A DNA stretch of 64,000 bases from Symbiodinium natans (taxonomy: Eukaryota > Sar > Dinophyceae > Suessiales > Symbiodiniaceae), in contig CAJNDS010002579.1 in NCBI GenBank assembly GCA_905221605.1, forward strand, positions 452,031 to 516,030. Direction: 5' to 3'. Shown one piece after another: positions 33,300 to 44,875 of this stretch. The position numbers were made by a program, and so were the translations under genes. The notes below the pieces were generated by a model, which was not told the origin of the DNA, did not search any database, and was given only the letters and a program-made list of their open reading frames with translations. The stretch's first letter is position 1, and each line of letters begins with the position of its first letter.

Positions 33300-33735
33300 A
33301 AAGTCAGCTGAAAGAGCTATGGGACCAGGGTCCAGGGGCATGGGGTCATGGGACCATGGACCCTGAGGCCAAGAGCTACGGGGTCCATGGGCCACGGGGC
33401 CAGCAGAGCCATGGGCGGGGTGGGCGGAGCGGTGCGCTGAAAGAGCAATGGGACCATGGGGCCAGGAGCCATGGGTCTATGGGCCATGGGGGTCGAGGGG
33501 CATGGGGCCAGGGGAGCCATGGGCGGGGTGGGCGGAGCGGGCGGAGCGACTTGCTGATAGAACTTTCAAGCGCATGGGGCCAGACCATGGGGCCAGGAGC
33601 CATGGGTCCATGGGGCGAGGCGGAGCGGGGGGGAAGAGCGGAGCGGGCGGGCAGCCCTTTAAAGTCAGCTGAAAGAGCTAGAGCTGCGGGGCCTGGAGCC
33701 ATGGGTCCATGGGCCATGGGGCCAGGGAAGCCATG
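33300..33735. repeat. CCATGG-rich minisatellite
   Basis: Imperfect repeats of GGGGCCAGGAGCCATGGGTC alternate with GGGCGGGGTGGGCGGAGCG. The block starting CCCTTTAAAGTCAGCTGAAA occurs at 33294 and again at 33656. Frames are open on both strands because the unit lacks stops. I do not call a gene. Confidence 0.8.
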
Positions 33736-33765
33736 GGCGCGTGCGCGCGCGCGCGCGCGCGGGAA

Positions 33766-35720
33766 CCTTGTGGACGTAATGGCCTTTAAAAGTGGCTTCA
33801 ACCTCCAAAAGGACGTTAAAACAAGGGATTTGTGATTTTAAGATACATTTGGGATTTTTAAAGGTAAGGCCTTGAGTGGCCGATATGACTACCAATTCCA
33901 ACCTCGAAGGGTCTGAAGCAACAGTCTAAAGGCTTGTAGTTTTTGAGTGGCTTAAGTTTTTCTTGTATTCATTATACAGGGTTCGGTTTTTTTCTCTCGG
34001 CTCTGGTTGTCCCTACCTTGTGGACGTAATGGCCTTTAAAAGTGGCCACCTCCAAAAGGACGTTAAAACAAGGGATTTGTGATTTTAAGATACATTCGGG
34101 ATTTTTTAAAGGTAAGGCCTTGAGTGGCCGATACGATTACGAATTCAAACCTCGAAGGCTCTGAAGCAACAGTCTAAAGCCTTGTAGTTTTTGAGTGGCT
34201 TAATTTTTTCCTGTATTCATTTTTCAGGGTTTGGTTTTTTTCTCTCGGCTCTGGTTGTCCCTACCTTGTGGACGTAATGGCCTTTAAAAGTGGCTTCAAC
34301 CTCCAAAAAGACGTTAAAACAAGGGATTTGTGATTTTAAGATACATTTTGGATTTTTAAAGGTAAGGCCTTGAGTGGCCGAGTTCGCATGATTTCATGGG
34401 GTATACTAAAAAAAATGGGAATAGTGCTCCAGCTAACAATGTAGAGAGAACTCACTGTACGAAGCACAGAATTTGCGACCGAATGTTTGGCAACGCGACA
34501 GTGGTGGCATTTTGGGCATTATGTGTCGCAGACACGGCGTTTGCTTCCACATTCAACACTGTATATTACCAAATGTTGTGTTAACCGCCACCGATAACAG
34601 GAGTCTTGAGCTATGATGCTTTGAGCCAAAACTCCCTTCTTGTTTCCCTTATATTGTGGGTTGAAGGCTTATAGTGGGTTTAGGGTCTGTGTCAAATTTG
34701 GGTTTTGGGCTTGGGTTCGGGCGCAGTGGTTTTTGTCTTCAAACACACAGTCGGGCTTGGGACAGGGCGAGCGGCACCAGGGCACGTTTAGGCAAATAGA
34801 GTACGTGCATTTCTAAGTTTTCGACGCTTTTTAACTAGCATTTTGGGGGATTTTAACTAGCGCTCGAACGTTTTCGACGCTCCCAGCTCGCATGGGTAAC
34901 CCGCGTGAAAGGCCTGAGATTTTAGGCCTGACACATGATGGTTGTGTGCGTACCAACCTTGTGGACGTAATGGCCTTCAAAAATGTCTGTCAACCTCCAA
35001 AATCGTTACAACAAGGGATTTGTGATTTTGAGATACTTTTGGGTTTTTTAAAGGTAAGGCCTTGAGTGGCCGATACGACTACCAATTCAAGCCTCGAAGG
35101 CTCTGAAGCAACAGTCTAAAGGCTTGTAGTTTTTTGAGTGGCTTAATATTTTCCTGTATTCATTATACAGGGTTTACGTTTTTTCTCTCGGCTCTGGTCG
35201 TCCCTACCTTGTGGACGTAATGGCCTTTAAAAGTGGCTTCAACCTCCAAAAAAGACGTTAAAACAAGGGATTTGTGATTTTAAGATACATTCGGGATTTT
35301 TTGAAGGAAAGGCCTTGAGTGGCCGATATGATTACCAATTCAAACCTCGAAGGGTCTGAAGCAACAGTCTAAAGGCTTGTAGTTTTTGAGAGGCTTAATT
35401 TTTTCCCTGTATTCATTACACAGGGTTCGGGTTTTTTTCTCTCGGCTCTGGTTGTCCCTACCTTGTGGACGTAATGGCCTTTAAAAGTGGCTTCAACCTC
35501 CAAAAGGACGTTAAAACAAGGGATTTGTGATGCAACGATACATTTGGGACTTTTTTAAGGTAAGGCCTTGAGTGGCCGGTACGACTACCAATTCAAACCT
35601 CGAAGGCTCTGAAGCAACAGTTTAAAGGCTTGTCGTTTTTGAGTGGCTTAATTTTGTCCTGTATTCATTATACAATTATACAGGGTTCGTTTTTTTTTCT
35701 CTCGGCTCTGGTTGTCCCTA
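33766..35720 (+). repeat. 250-bp satellite, six units with one inserted block
   Basis: Units start at 33766, 34016, 34264, 34957, 35207 and 35461 with CCTTGTGGACGTAATGGCC. Each contains AAAGGTAAGGCCTTGAGTGG, then TTCATTATACAGGGTT, then TCTCTCGGCTCTGGTTGTCC. The GTAAGG-to-ACAG interval (33863-33979 in unit 1) looks like a canonical small intron. An 18-codon frame from the ATG (MAFKSGFNLQKDVKTRDL) is intact in four units and frameshifted in two. Unit 3 is cut at about 34382. Confidence 0.85.
34383..34956. other. block interrupting the satellite
   Basis: Unique DNA of about 575 bp interrupts the third satellite unit. It contains an ATG frame at 34396-34584 (62 codons, Cys-containing, unrecognised) and an 11-nt match to the spliced-leader complement near 34620. 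No TIRs or target duplication are evident. Confidence 0.4.
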
Positions 35721-36660
35721 GCGTGCATCAGTCAGGCCATGGAGGCATAATCAATCCCATATATACGGCTTTTCATCACATAGCAGGTGTATTTCATACA
35801 CAATGCGCTCGCTCAGGCACAAATGCCACAAAACCGCAGGATTTTAAGGGTCATTTCGAAACGTCGCTTATATTAGGGGTCATTTCGAAACGTAACCAAA
35901 GACAGAAATATTTAGTCCTCAAGGGACTGGTGCGTTTTCCGCGCGCGCGCGTGTGCGCGCATGTCGAGTGCCATGTTATGGAGTTATGCCAGCATCCTTC
36001 GAAATCCTGCCGCCCGAAACCCTTTCCGGAGCCACTGATGCTCCTGATGCTCGCCCCCCGGGTCCCCAAAGAGAAACGAAGCCGATGATGCGCACCCTGG
36101 CCCCCCGCCCGGCCGCGCATCATGAGCATCAGCGGCTCCGGCCTCCAGCCATGCATGGCTTATAGGGGCATATGCCGGCCTCAAAACGGAAATGTCCGTA
36201 ACAGCACGAAAACCACGGTATTTACAGCCGCATCCGAAACCCAAAACCCAACCCGCTGATGCTCATGATGCGCGCTCTTGTGGGGGTCCTTTGGGGTGGC
36301 CAATGCCACCCAAAAAACATCAACAACGCGTATTTGGCCAAAGTTGAAAAAGAGAGTCGATGATGCTCTCCGGGGTCGTTTTTGGGACCCCCCATGGGGC
36401 GCCCAAAAAATGCGTCCAGGAGCCCAAATTCGGTGGGAAATAGCGCGTTTTTCGCGATAAAAAATGTACCTGAAACATAATGCCCTTCGGGAGCCGCATT
36501 TGGAGCCGGATGTTGGGGAGCCCTCCGGGTCAGCGGCTTACCCCCACTAGGGCTGGCGCCTTAACGGCGTCGGACCACGGGCGTGCCCGGATTTAAGAGC
36601 CTCCGGCTCAAGCCGCCGACCCCGCTGGAGCATAGTTGAAAGGTTACGCGTTCGTTAGGT
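35721..36660. other. low-copy GC-rich block with long inverted repeat
   Basis: It follows the satellite. It contains a (CG)n tract and a perfect 21-bp inverted repeat (36115-36135 with 36253-36273) built from GCGCATCATGAGCATCAGCG. The latter half (36480-36650) is rich in short complementary runs, such as GGAGCCCTCCGGG, and might encode a structured RNA. I could not assign it to any RNA family. Open frames here overlap on both strands and are unconvincing. Confidence 0.4.
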
Positions 36661-36665
36661 CACAG

Positions 36666-36785
36666 GAGGGGGGGTAGGGGGGTGGGGGGGGGGGTGGGGC
36701 GGGGGGGTGGGGGGGGGGGCAGGGGGGGGGGGGGGGGTAGGGGGGGAGGGGGGGCAGGGCTGCCCCCCGCGTTTTGGGGGGGGTA
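36666..36785. repeat. poly(G)-rich tract
   Basis: About 120 bp of G-runs separated by T, A or C. Strong potential for G-quadruplexes and a likely assembly weak point. Confidence 0.9.
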
Positions 36786-36837
36786 AGGAGGGAAAGAGGG
36801 AGGTTTTCACCTCCTTTTCCCATCCAACACGGCGGAC

Positions 36838-36895
36838 CCTAAACCCTAAACCCTAAACCCTAAACCCTAAACCCTAAACCCTAAACCCTAATCCC
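36838..36895. repeat. CCCTAAA array
   Basis: Eight near-perfect units ending in CTAATCCCTACAG, an acceptor-like sequence just before the island at 36901. Confidence 0.9.
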
Positions 36896-36900
36896 TACAG

Positions 36901-36988
36901 CCAGGCCTTGGCCACGGCCGCCTGCCGAGCGCGGCTGTGCCACTTCGAGCGATTTTGGCATCGCCCGGGGCTGGAGGAGCCACGCCGA
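36901..36988 (+). CDS. exon-like island
   Basis: It follows CCCTACAG and ends at GTAGGT or, four bases later, GTAACC. It is open for about 30 codons (QALATAACRARLCHFERFWH...). Boundaries and composition fit a real internal exon. The product is unrecognised. Confidence 0.45.
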
Positions 36989-37875
36989 GTAGGTAACCTT
37001 TAATAGTGACCTTTTGATGTTTAAGGTTTAGGGTTTAGGTTTTAGGGTTTAGGGTTTAGGGTTTATAGGGTTTATAGGGTTTAGGGTTTAGGGTCTTGAA
37101 CCTTCTGGGGTAAGTAGAGGGGGGTTTACGATCGTAAGGGGGTCCCCTAATGTAGCCCCCCCAAAGAGTAGGCTCTGCCTATAAAGAGCAACCCAACAAG
37201 GGTACCCCTAATATCGTAGACACCCATATATAATCCAACCAGAACTGAAAGGTTAAAGCCTTATTTGGCCCAGGGATTTCAGCAACTAGGACTGAACTCT
37301 CTTAGGCTTCTGAGTTGACAGTCAACCCGAATCCCCAAGCCCGCAACAAGGATGAAGCAGTTTATGCACCGGATGTTGGAAAAAAACGTAGCTTCACGGG
37401 ATCTACTTCCAAGAGGGTCCATGTACATTTTTCTGGCTTCTGAGCGCATTTACTTGAATCCGTCTCCGGCACAGCGCACATGGACGCTGGACGACCAACG
37501 TTGCTCTGGATGAACCATGTGCTCCTGGGAAACCTCGATGGAAACCGCCCTACTATTGCCTACTATTTGGGGATTTTACGAAAATAGGGGACCCCCAATA
37601 TAGTCCCCAAATAGAAGGACTCTAAGAAGAGCCTTAAATTCGGAAACCCCATATATGTCCCAGGAAGCCGATCGTAGCACCTCAGACCCTAGAACGCCCG
37701 TGGAACCTACGAGCCTTCGTGTCTAAGCTGTTGATTTAAAATTCTCAGAAGCATATGAATACAAGTAAGCGCCCTTGAGCAGGTAAACCCCAATGACATC
37801 CAAAGCCCACAATTAGACTAAACCCAAACTCCGGGAAACCCATACCTTGAACCATTTGTAAGCTTAAATGCGGAA

Positions 37876-37951
37876 TGTTCACCCTTGTACTAACATCCCT
37901 TAGTAGGGATTGTAATCCCGATTAAGGACTCGTAGTATAAGGGGGAACATG
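37876..37951. mobile_element. D-family TIR element
   Basis: GTTCACCCTTGTACTAACAT at the left pairs with CTCGTAGTATAAGGGGGAAC at the right, with AGGGATTGTAATCCCGATTA in the middle. Non-coding. Confidence 0.7.
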
Positions 37952-38824
37952 ATTAAACCTGTATAACCCTAAGAACCCAAAGGCCCTGGATCAACCCTAT
38001 AACCCTAGACTCCAAAACCCTACAACCGTAAAACCCTACACCCTAAAACCCTAAACTTAAACCATAAAGCCCTACCCTGAACCCTGAAGCTCTAAACCCT
38101 AAAAGCCTAAAACCCTAGAACCCCAAAACCCTAAACCCTAAAACCCCAACCTTAAACCCTAAAACCTAAAACCTAAGACCCCCCAAACCCCATGTTCGTT
38201 CATTGCCAGGAGCTTCCTGATCCCGAGGTCGAGCAGGAGACGACTGACGAGAGGCGTTTTTTTTTTTTCTTCTTTTTGTTTTTTTTGGGGGGTTTTGGGG
38301 GGGGGGTTCAGGCTTTTAGGGCTTTGGGGTGTTGGGGTTTTCGGGTTTTTATGGTTTTTGGGCAATTTCATGGTTTTTGGGTTTGGGGCTTTTGGGCTTG
38401 CAGGGGCTTAGGGTTCAGGAGTTCAGCTTTATAGGGTTTCGGGCTTATAGGGCTGTGCGTCTAACAGCCGTGCGCGACAAGCACTTCTCGGCACTCTGAA
38501 ATGTTGAGTTTTGTTTAGCTACTGCACTCCGACCCCAGCTAATATAGTTACAGTCGCACAGATGTACTTCTGGGTGCATAGTTGCATCTTCATATACGCG
38601 ATGTTTTGGGGTGTTGTGCCTTAGTTTGCTCTGACCCAGAGTATGCCCTTATTCCTTTTTGTTAGGGCTTCGGCTCCCTTAAAAGCCCTCTTTAAACACA
38701 CAAGATACCCTTTTGATTCCTAAGTTACTCCGGAGTCCCTAAAACCTAATCCCTAAACGGTTTTGATGGGGATCATCTCCAGGATATTTTCAGAGCTGGT
38801 GCACCTTAGAAGCTCCGGGATACG

Positions 38825-39000
38825 GTTTAGGGCTCAGGGTTCAGGGTTTAGGGTTTAGGGTTTAGGGTCTTAGGGTCTTAGGGTCTTAGGGTTTTAGGGT
38901 TTTAGGGTTTTAGGGTTTTAGGGTTTTAGGGTTTTAGGGTTTTAGGGTTTTAGGGTTTTAGGGCTTTAGGGTTTTAGGGTTTTAGGGTTTAGGGCAGGGC
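38825..39000. repeat. TTTTAGGG (8-bp) array
   Basis: A G-strand array whose main part consists of about 14 TTTTAGGG units instead of the 7-bp unit. It mirrors the CCCTAAAA variant at 32450-32505. Confidence 0.95.
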
Positions 39001-41309
39001 TGAGGGTTCCGGGACCGCATTCTTCCAGGCTTATCGGTACGTAGCTCAGGCGCCATTTCCCCTTAACCCCTCAACCCCAGTAACTCATGAAGGCTGTGAA
39101 CTTCTTGACCCTTAACCCCTGAAACCCTAGAACCCTGAACCCTAAAACCTAAAACCCTAAGCCCTAAATCCTAAACCCTAACCCTAGACCCTAAACCCTA
39201 AACCCTAGACCCCGCCCCCCCAAAAAAAAATATTAATAGAATGAAAATTAAATAAAACGCGAGAAAACCACTCCGCACATCGAAGGCCCACGATGCTCAA
39301 CGAATCTGCGCGGCCTGCCCTCCGCCCAGGCAGCTGCTTTTAGGGTTTAGGGTTTAGGGTTTAGGGTTAGGGTTTAGGATATAGGGTTTAGGGTTTAGGA
39401 TGTAGGGTTTAGGGTTCAGGGTTGCACCCCTGAAAGCCCTTCATCGTGCCCTTATATGGTACCATATATACCCCTTATGAAAGCCTGATATACTGGTACC
39501 CCCGCCTCCCCTCTTGAAGTTGTACTCTAAACCCTATATCCTAAACCCTAAACCCTCAACCCTAAACCCTAAACTCTAAACCCTAAATCCTAAACCCTAA
39601 GCCCTAAACCCTAACCTTGACGAACGGTAGGGGTTGTCCGTTGACGTGTTGTCGGCTGCGAAGTTCTTGCGGTGTCAGGCTTGGGCTCTAGCCTGGCTAG
39701 GGTTTACACGGCTTAGGGCTTAGGGTGTAATGTTTAGGGTTTAGGAGTTACGGTCTAGGGCTCATGGTTTAGGATTTTCGTTTTAGCGTTTAGGGTTTCG
39801 GGTGTGATGGTGTAACGTTTAGGGTTTAGGGTCTATACAGTTTAGGGTTTAGGGCTCCGTCAACATGAGCATATAAGGGAGGATCACAAGCATATGGTCC
39901 CCAAGCCTTGTGAGCCGTGGGAGAGTGCTGGGTAGGGGGCGGGGGGATGATTAGGTGAGGACAACGACAGAAGCAATCACAAACGCCGACCCACGAGGAC
40001 TTCGAAAGACCTATAGTGGAACCGACGGTGCAGGTGCGACTGTGCAACTTCTGCGGATGAGAGGCCCTTGCCTGAGCGGTCCTAATTCTGTCCTTTGCTA
40101 CCGCACCCCAGCCACCTCCTGTCAAAAACGAGGCCTAATTAAGATTATTACTCGATTACTTTTTTTTTCGGGGCAAGGGGTAGGCCCGAAGCTTAAGCCC
40201 TACACCCTAACGGGATGAGCTAGGGTGGGGAGCTGCAAAAGATCTAAACCCACATCCCTAATTAGCCACAATGCCTAAACCCGAAACCCGAAGACCCTAA
40301 ATCCTACGCGTCTTTAACAAGTCCCCGGCCCGACCCCCGCCCCAAACCACCCTTTTGGGAAGCAGGCTTAGGGGTTATACGGTTTGGGGTTTTAGGGTTT
40401 AGGGTTTAGGGTTTAGCTACCCCCTGCCCAAAATAGCAAGGTGCGCACACGACCCTGAATTGTTGCTCACGTTGATGTTTCTCATGGCTCGGGGATACTC
40501 AGGGCCGGGGTAGTTAAACCCTGGTCGAGGTTTAGGTTATTCTTTTCTAAAGGACCGCCCCCGAAGGAAAGACAAATCTTCGGTAATTATCTTTCATTTT
40601 CTTGTGGTTCTGAAGCAAATAGTAGGGGGGTTTAGTTTAGGGCTGTTCGTGTAGGTCATCTGGCACTATGGGCTGAAGGGCCTGGCCGCGTCCTCTTCTT
40701 ATAGTTTGCACTGCTGCCAGGTTTGCAAGGCAACCTCGGCATCGTGGAGGCAGGGTTTAGGGTTTAGGGTTCAGGTTTCAGGTTTCAGGGTTCAGGCTTC
40801 AGCGTTTCCGATTTGGTCACCCGGAGGGTAAACGGTTTCGAACGCAAGGTAATCGAGAGGTTTCGGGGTTATAGGTTGCAGGATGGCTTCAGAACATGCC
40901 AAGGCTTGTGGGTATTCAGCTTCAGACAAAATTTTGGTTGGTTACGAAACTAGGGAACCCCAAAAATAGCATGATCCCCTTATAATGCGGACCCACTCAG
41001 GTACCGTACCCCTAGTACCGTAAGCACCCATTTGTGTAACCACTGGTGAAGACGGCCCCTTGAACGCACAGAGTGCTTGATTAGGGGAACCTATGTTGGG
41101 GACTCCTGTAGGGTTAGGGTTTAGTGTTTAGGGTTTAGGGTTTAGCGGTTAGGGTTTAGGGTTTAGGGTTTAGGGTCCCCGGAGCTCCTCAACCACGAAA
41201 CCCTACTGTTTTTAGGGTTTAGTTGCTCTCAGGTTTAGGGTTTAGAGCCCTTAAACCACATCTGTCTCCAGACTTCCAATCCACGGACGCAAGTGGAGCC
41301 GCCAGCACC

Positions 41310-41422
41310 CTAAACCCTAAACCCTAAACCCTGAACCCTGAACCCTGAACCCTAAACCCTAAACCCTAAACCCTAAACCCTCAGCCCTAAACCCTAAACC
41401 CTAAACCCTAAACCCTACACCC
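41310..41422. repeat. CCCTAAA array with CCCTGAA variants
   Basis: About 15 C-strand units immediately upstream of the island at 41424. Confidence 0.9.
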
Positions 41423-41423
41423 C

Positions 41424-41520
41424 ACACTTTGCTTCGGAAAAGGCCTTGGACGTGACCAGTGGGCTCTGGCGCTTGGGGCTCGGCATCCTTTCCTCTCGGC
41501 CGGGCCAACAAACCTTGATT
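41424..41520 (+). CDS. exon-like island
   Basis: Open as HFASEKALDVTSGLWRLGLG... between a CCCTAAA array and a TTTAGGG array (41525-41575). No clear acceptor was seen. The product is unrecognised. Confidence 0.35.
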
Positions 41521-41824
41521 TAGGGGTTTAGGGTTTAGGGTTTAGGGTTTAGGGTTTAGGGTTTAGGGTTTAGGTGTTAGGTTTAGTGTTAGTTAGTTGT
41601 TGTCGAGAGCCTCCTCTAGGGTTTTCAGGAGCTTTAGGGTTTTTTAAGGGCATCTGTAGGGGGCTTTAGGGGTTTTAAGGTTTTGTTTTTCAGGGTTTGG
41701 GGTCTAGACAGAGAGGTTTTGGTCTCACATTGGCCGCAAGCCTTCGAGCTGGCATGCCTTGAATTCCCCGATGCCTTACCACCCCCCCCCCCCCCCCCCC
41801 CCCCCCACTCAGAGACTCGAACTA

Positions 41825-42300
41825 GGGGTTTGGGGTTTAGGGTTTAGGGTTTGGGGTTTAGGGTTTGGGGTTTGGGGTTTGGGGTTTAGGGTTTGGGGTT
41901 TAGGGTTTAGGGTTTAGGGTTTACTCCTGGATTTAAGGAAAATTTCCTTAAGCCATAGAAGGATCCCTTTTAAAATTTTAAAGGTATATTCCTTAATTAA
42001 GTCGGGGGTATTGGAGTCCCTGGCACTCCCCCTAAGCCTTGAAACCTGCGACATGCGATAAGCAAGTATATCTTCTGGCCAAAGTGGCGGTCGCGAGAAC
42101 AACAGCCATGACCGCCAGCGGCAGTGCCCAATAGGTGGTGCGTGGCACCCCTAAACCCTAAACCCTAAACCCCTAAACCCCTAAACCCCTAACCCCCTAA
42201 ACCCTTAAACCCCTAAACCCCTAAACCCCTAAACCCTGAACCCCTTAAACCCCCTAAACCAAGCACTGGGGCGAGCCATCGTCGACCTGTTCTGATGAGG
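41825..42300. other. telomere tracts around an AT-rich inverted-repeat fragment
   Basis: TTTAGGG/TTTGGGG tracts (41826-41925) are followed by AAGGTATATTCCTTAATTAA-containing sequence (41940-42010). The same motif recurs at 54945-54970, suggesting a further small TIR family. CCCCTAAA units lie at 42150-42250. No gene. Confidence 0.5.
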
Positions 42301-42330
42301 TCGATGAATACAAGGGCACAGAGCTTCACC

Positions 42331-42468
42331 ACAATTTGCTTAAGAACCCCAATAAAGAATCAGAGAATCATCCCTATATTGCCCTTATTAGGGAAGACTG
42401 TGTGCGTGTGTGTGTGTTTTTTTTTTTTTTTTTGGGGGGGGGGGGGGGTGTTCTTAAGCAAATAGTAG
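42331..42468. mobile_element. F-family TIR element inserted in a gene fragment
   Basis: ACAATTTGCTTAAGAACCCC at the left pairs with GTGTTCTTAAGCAAATAGTA at the right. TG, T and G runs fill the centre. It sits exactly at the break where this gene copy diverges from its uninterrupted paralogue at 53.6 kb. Confidence 0.7.
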
Positions 42469-42610
42469 CTTCATGGACGAGGACTGCATCTTGCAATGGG
42501 AGCGCCCTTTCCCGTGGAATAGCATCCGCGGGGATGGAGGAAAGAATGATGCTTCGATGTTTCAGTCGCCTCGCTGTGCGAAGCGTGTGTGACACACGCT
42601 GGGGGAGGGC
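42469..42610 (+). pseudogene. broken copy of the 53.5-kb terminal exon
   Basis: It matches 53629-53770 closely (CTTCATGGACGARGAYTGCA onward, including about 60 bp past the stop). A CAG codon has become TAG (in CCCGTGGAATAG), so the frame is interrupted. Upstream of the F element only a short diverged remnant remains. The protein family is unrecognised. Confidence 0.65.
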
Positions 42611-42614
42611 CCTA

Positions 42615-43460
42615 AACCCTGAAGCCTAAACGCTAAAACCCCAAAACTCTAAAACCCTAAAACCCTAAAACCCTACAACCCTCAAACCCTCAAACCCTCA
42701 AACCCTCAAGCCCTAAAACCCTAAAACCCTAAAACCCTAAAACCCCAAAACCCCAAAACCCCAAAACCTAAACGCCAGGACCCTAGCCCCCGCAGCTCGG
42801 CCCCCAGACCCTCTACAACCTCCTCTACTCCCCCCCCCCCCCCCCAAGCCCACAGGAACCCTCAAACAAGCAAAAGCCTCAGAACCCCCCCCCCCCCCCA
42901 CCCCAAAAAAAAAAAACACACACACACACACGCACACGCACACAAACAAACAAGGAGAAGACCCTCAGGGTTAGGGACTCCCTTCTCACCAATCCCAAGG
43001 CGTGCGCTTAGACGGTGGGGCCTCGGTCGTCGCTGCCGCGGAGCAGCTGGAAGCCCTAGGCCCAGCCTTTCGGCCTCGACTCATCTAAGGGTCCGTAACT
43101 TGTAGAGGGTAAGAGAAGGGGTAAATAAGGGTATATAAGGGGTCTAAAGGGGGTATATCAGGGCCGTTTTGGTTTTTGTAGAAACTACACGAAGGAGCCG
43201 AAAAGTTAAGCTTTTAGCAGGGTTCAGAAGTCAGCCAAGTCTAAGGGACCTTAGTCTGTATAGGATACAGAAGGGGTATATATGAGCGCATATAAGGGGT
43301 GCCCTTTTTAGGGCCCATACTGAGGCACCATGTGGCTACCCGAAAAGCTCAGGATTTTGGACGCTTCGTGGTATGGGGTGCGAGGTGGAGGTAGTCAGGG
43401 TTTCAGCGTTTAGGTGTTTCTAGTGGTTTGGGACGGTTTGGTCAGGCTTTGGGGAGCGGC
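42615..43460. other. gene-less stretch
   Basis: C-strand CCCTAAAA and CCCTCAAA units (42615-42775), poly(C)/(CA)n runs (42828-42940), then G-rich unique DNA with GGGGTATATAAGG motifs resembling sequence at 2790-2830. No coding sequence supported. Confidence 0.5.
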
Positions 43461-43527
43461 ACCTTCGAGGTCCATGTACCTAAATAGGGTTTAGGGCTTA
43501 GGGCTTAGAGGATTGAGGTCTACTATT

Positions 43528-43620
43528 AACCCTTAGGGTGCATGTACCTCGATGTGGAGTAGTTGGGCCTTAAAGTGCTTCGTATATGGGGACCTTGGGG
43601 CCTAAGTAGATACTCAGGAC
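43528..43620. mobile_element. degenerate B-family element
   Basis: CCCTTAGGGTGCATGTACCT starts it. Inner motifs TTGGGCCTTAAAGTGC and GGGACCTTGGGGCCTAAGTA follow in inverse order. The right outer end is worn (ACTCAGGACCCTTACCCTAGG). Confidence 0.55.
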
Positions 43621-43794
43621 CCTTACCCTAGGGATCCAAGTATACAAATAAGACCTACAATGGGGCTGAAAGTCTGTAAATAATGCCAACTTTGGGCTAT
43701 TTGGAGCCTTAGGCTTAGGGTTATAGAGCGGTTTCGGTCTGTCGGGGCGCTCTAGCATTGAGGGCATCTGGTGCTTTTGCGGAGGTCCATGGGT

Positions 43795-43880
43795 TCAGGG
43801 TTTAGGGTTTAGGGTTTAGGGTTTAGGGTTTAGGGTTTAGGGTTTAGGCTTTAGGGTTTAGGGTTTAGGGTTTAGGGCGT
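43795..43880. repeat. TTTAGGG array
   Basis: About twelve G-strand units. Confidence 0.9.
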
Positions 43881-44593
43881 GTAGGGCGAGTTGACTTGCA
43901 GGTTGTTTAGAGCTTAGAGGCTAAGGGTTTGCAGTTGGGATGTTCCCCCTTCTATAGCTGTCCTTTGTTGAGTTTATCTATAGGGTTTAGAGGGTTCCGG
44001 GCTTTTTCTTTCTTGTGCTTGGCAGATTCCAGAAGGGGAGGCAGTCTTGCCTCACCCTGATCCTTAAAACTTACAACCCTCCCTAAACCGTAAGACCCTG
44101 AACCGAAGTTGGGTTTAGGGTTTAGGGTTTAGGGTTTAGGGTTTAGGGTATTGGGTTTTGGGATTTTGGTGGTTCTGTTTCTCAGTTTCTCGCCCAGGAT
44201 CCCCCCCCCTCCCCCCTCCTCCTCAAAGGCCTGGTTTTGGCCCCCAGGGTCGGCTTTTTGGGTGGGACTTCAAGGGTTCATAGGCTTTCTAGGGTTCTCT
44301 TGGTTTAACCGGTTTGGGTTGCGGGTGTTTTTTAGACATTTTTGGGCCCTGCAGGACTTGCAGGGCATGTCTTGTGTACAGAGTTTTGCAGCTTCCATAC
44401 CTTGGGCACCAAATGAACCCTAACAGGGTGTCATATACCCGAAGCAGGGGACGTTTAGGGTATATGTCCTTTTCACTTTATAAAGTTGTCATACGGGTAT
44501 TTCCCAAAATATGCGTGCCCCAATAGAATAGAATAGAATTGAATCCCCTTACCTAAAGGGACCCCCAAAAAGGAACTCCCCAAATATTGGGTC

Positions 44594-44680
44594 CTGTGAC
44601 AGGCTGCCGCGAAGAAGGTGACGACTTGGACGGGGAGGACCTGCGTGCTTGGCTTGTGAGGTGGCTTCGGGTCTCTGTAC
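44594..44680 (+). CDS. exon-like segment between two element remnants
   Basis: Open as GCREEGDDLDGEDLRAWLVR..., acidic then Trp/Arg-rich. A K-type element remnant (44503-44590) ends just before it and another GGGGATTTCCCAATTAAGGG block begins just after. It could be a small internal exon. The product is unrecognised. Confidence 0.35.
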
Positions 44681-44875
44681 CTGGGGATTTCCCAATTAAG
44701 GGCGCCCTTTTCACTACCCAAAGTGCAGTCAAACCCGGTGAAGATAGCAACCTCCACATAGGAACTCTAAAATTTTGTGAACCCCATTTGGAGGGGCCTA
44801 GTCTAACTAGATCTGTCGGGTTCTGCCTACCATAACTTGGGCCTTACGTACCTCAGCTACGCTTGGACCGCCCAC

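Larger units (their letters stand above)
37000..41420. other. gene-poor stretch of telomere tracts and element fragments
   Basis: Telomere-type tracts at 37020-37095, 38020-38170, 38825-39000, 39110-39210, 39335-39425, 39530-39615 and 41100-41180 alternate with low-copy DNA. A D element lies at 37876-37951, a K-like fragment near 37555-37660 and an F end near 40607-40626. The frames at 38192-38434 and 39955-40218 run through poly(T) or repeat DNA and I do not support them. Confidence 0.5.

Noticed and set aside
32897-33395. Poly-Leu/poly-Val open frames on the minus strand
   Set aside because: They are translations of a (CAA)n microsatellite.
33356-33835. 159-aa Gly/Arg-rich open frame
   Set aside because: It translates a CCATGG-rich minisatellite that is open on both strands and then enters a satellite unit. 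Repeat structure explains it.
34618-34632. Spliced-leader relict on the minus strand (TTTGAGCCAAAAC)
   Set aside because: Only about 11 bases match, the remaining leader bases diverge and no gene follows on that strand.
36480-36650. Possible tRNA, SRP or other known structured RNA
   Set aside because: Short complementary runs are visible, but no tRNA A/B boxes or SRP core could be identified. I leave it as an unassigned block.
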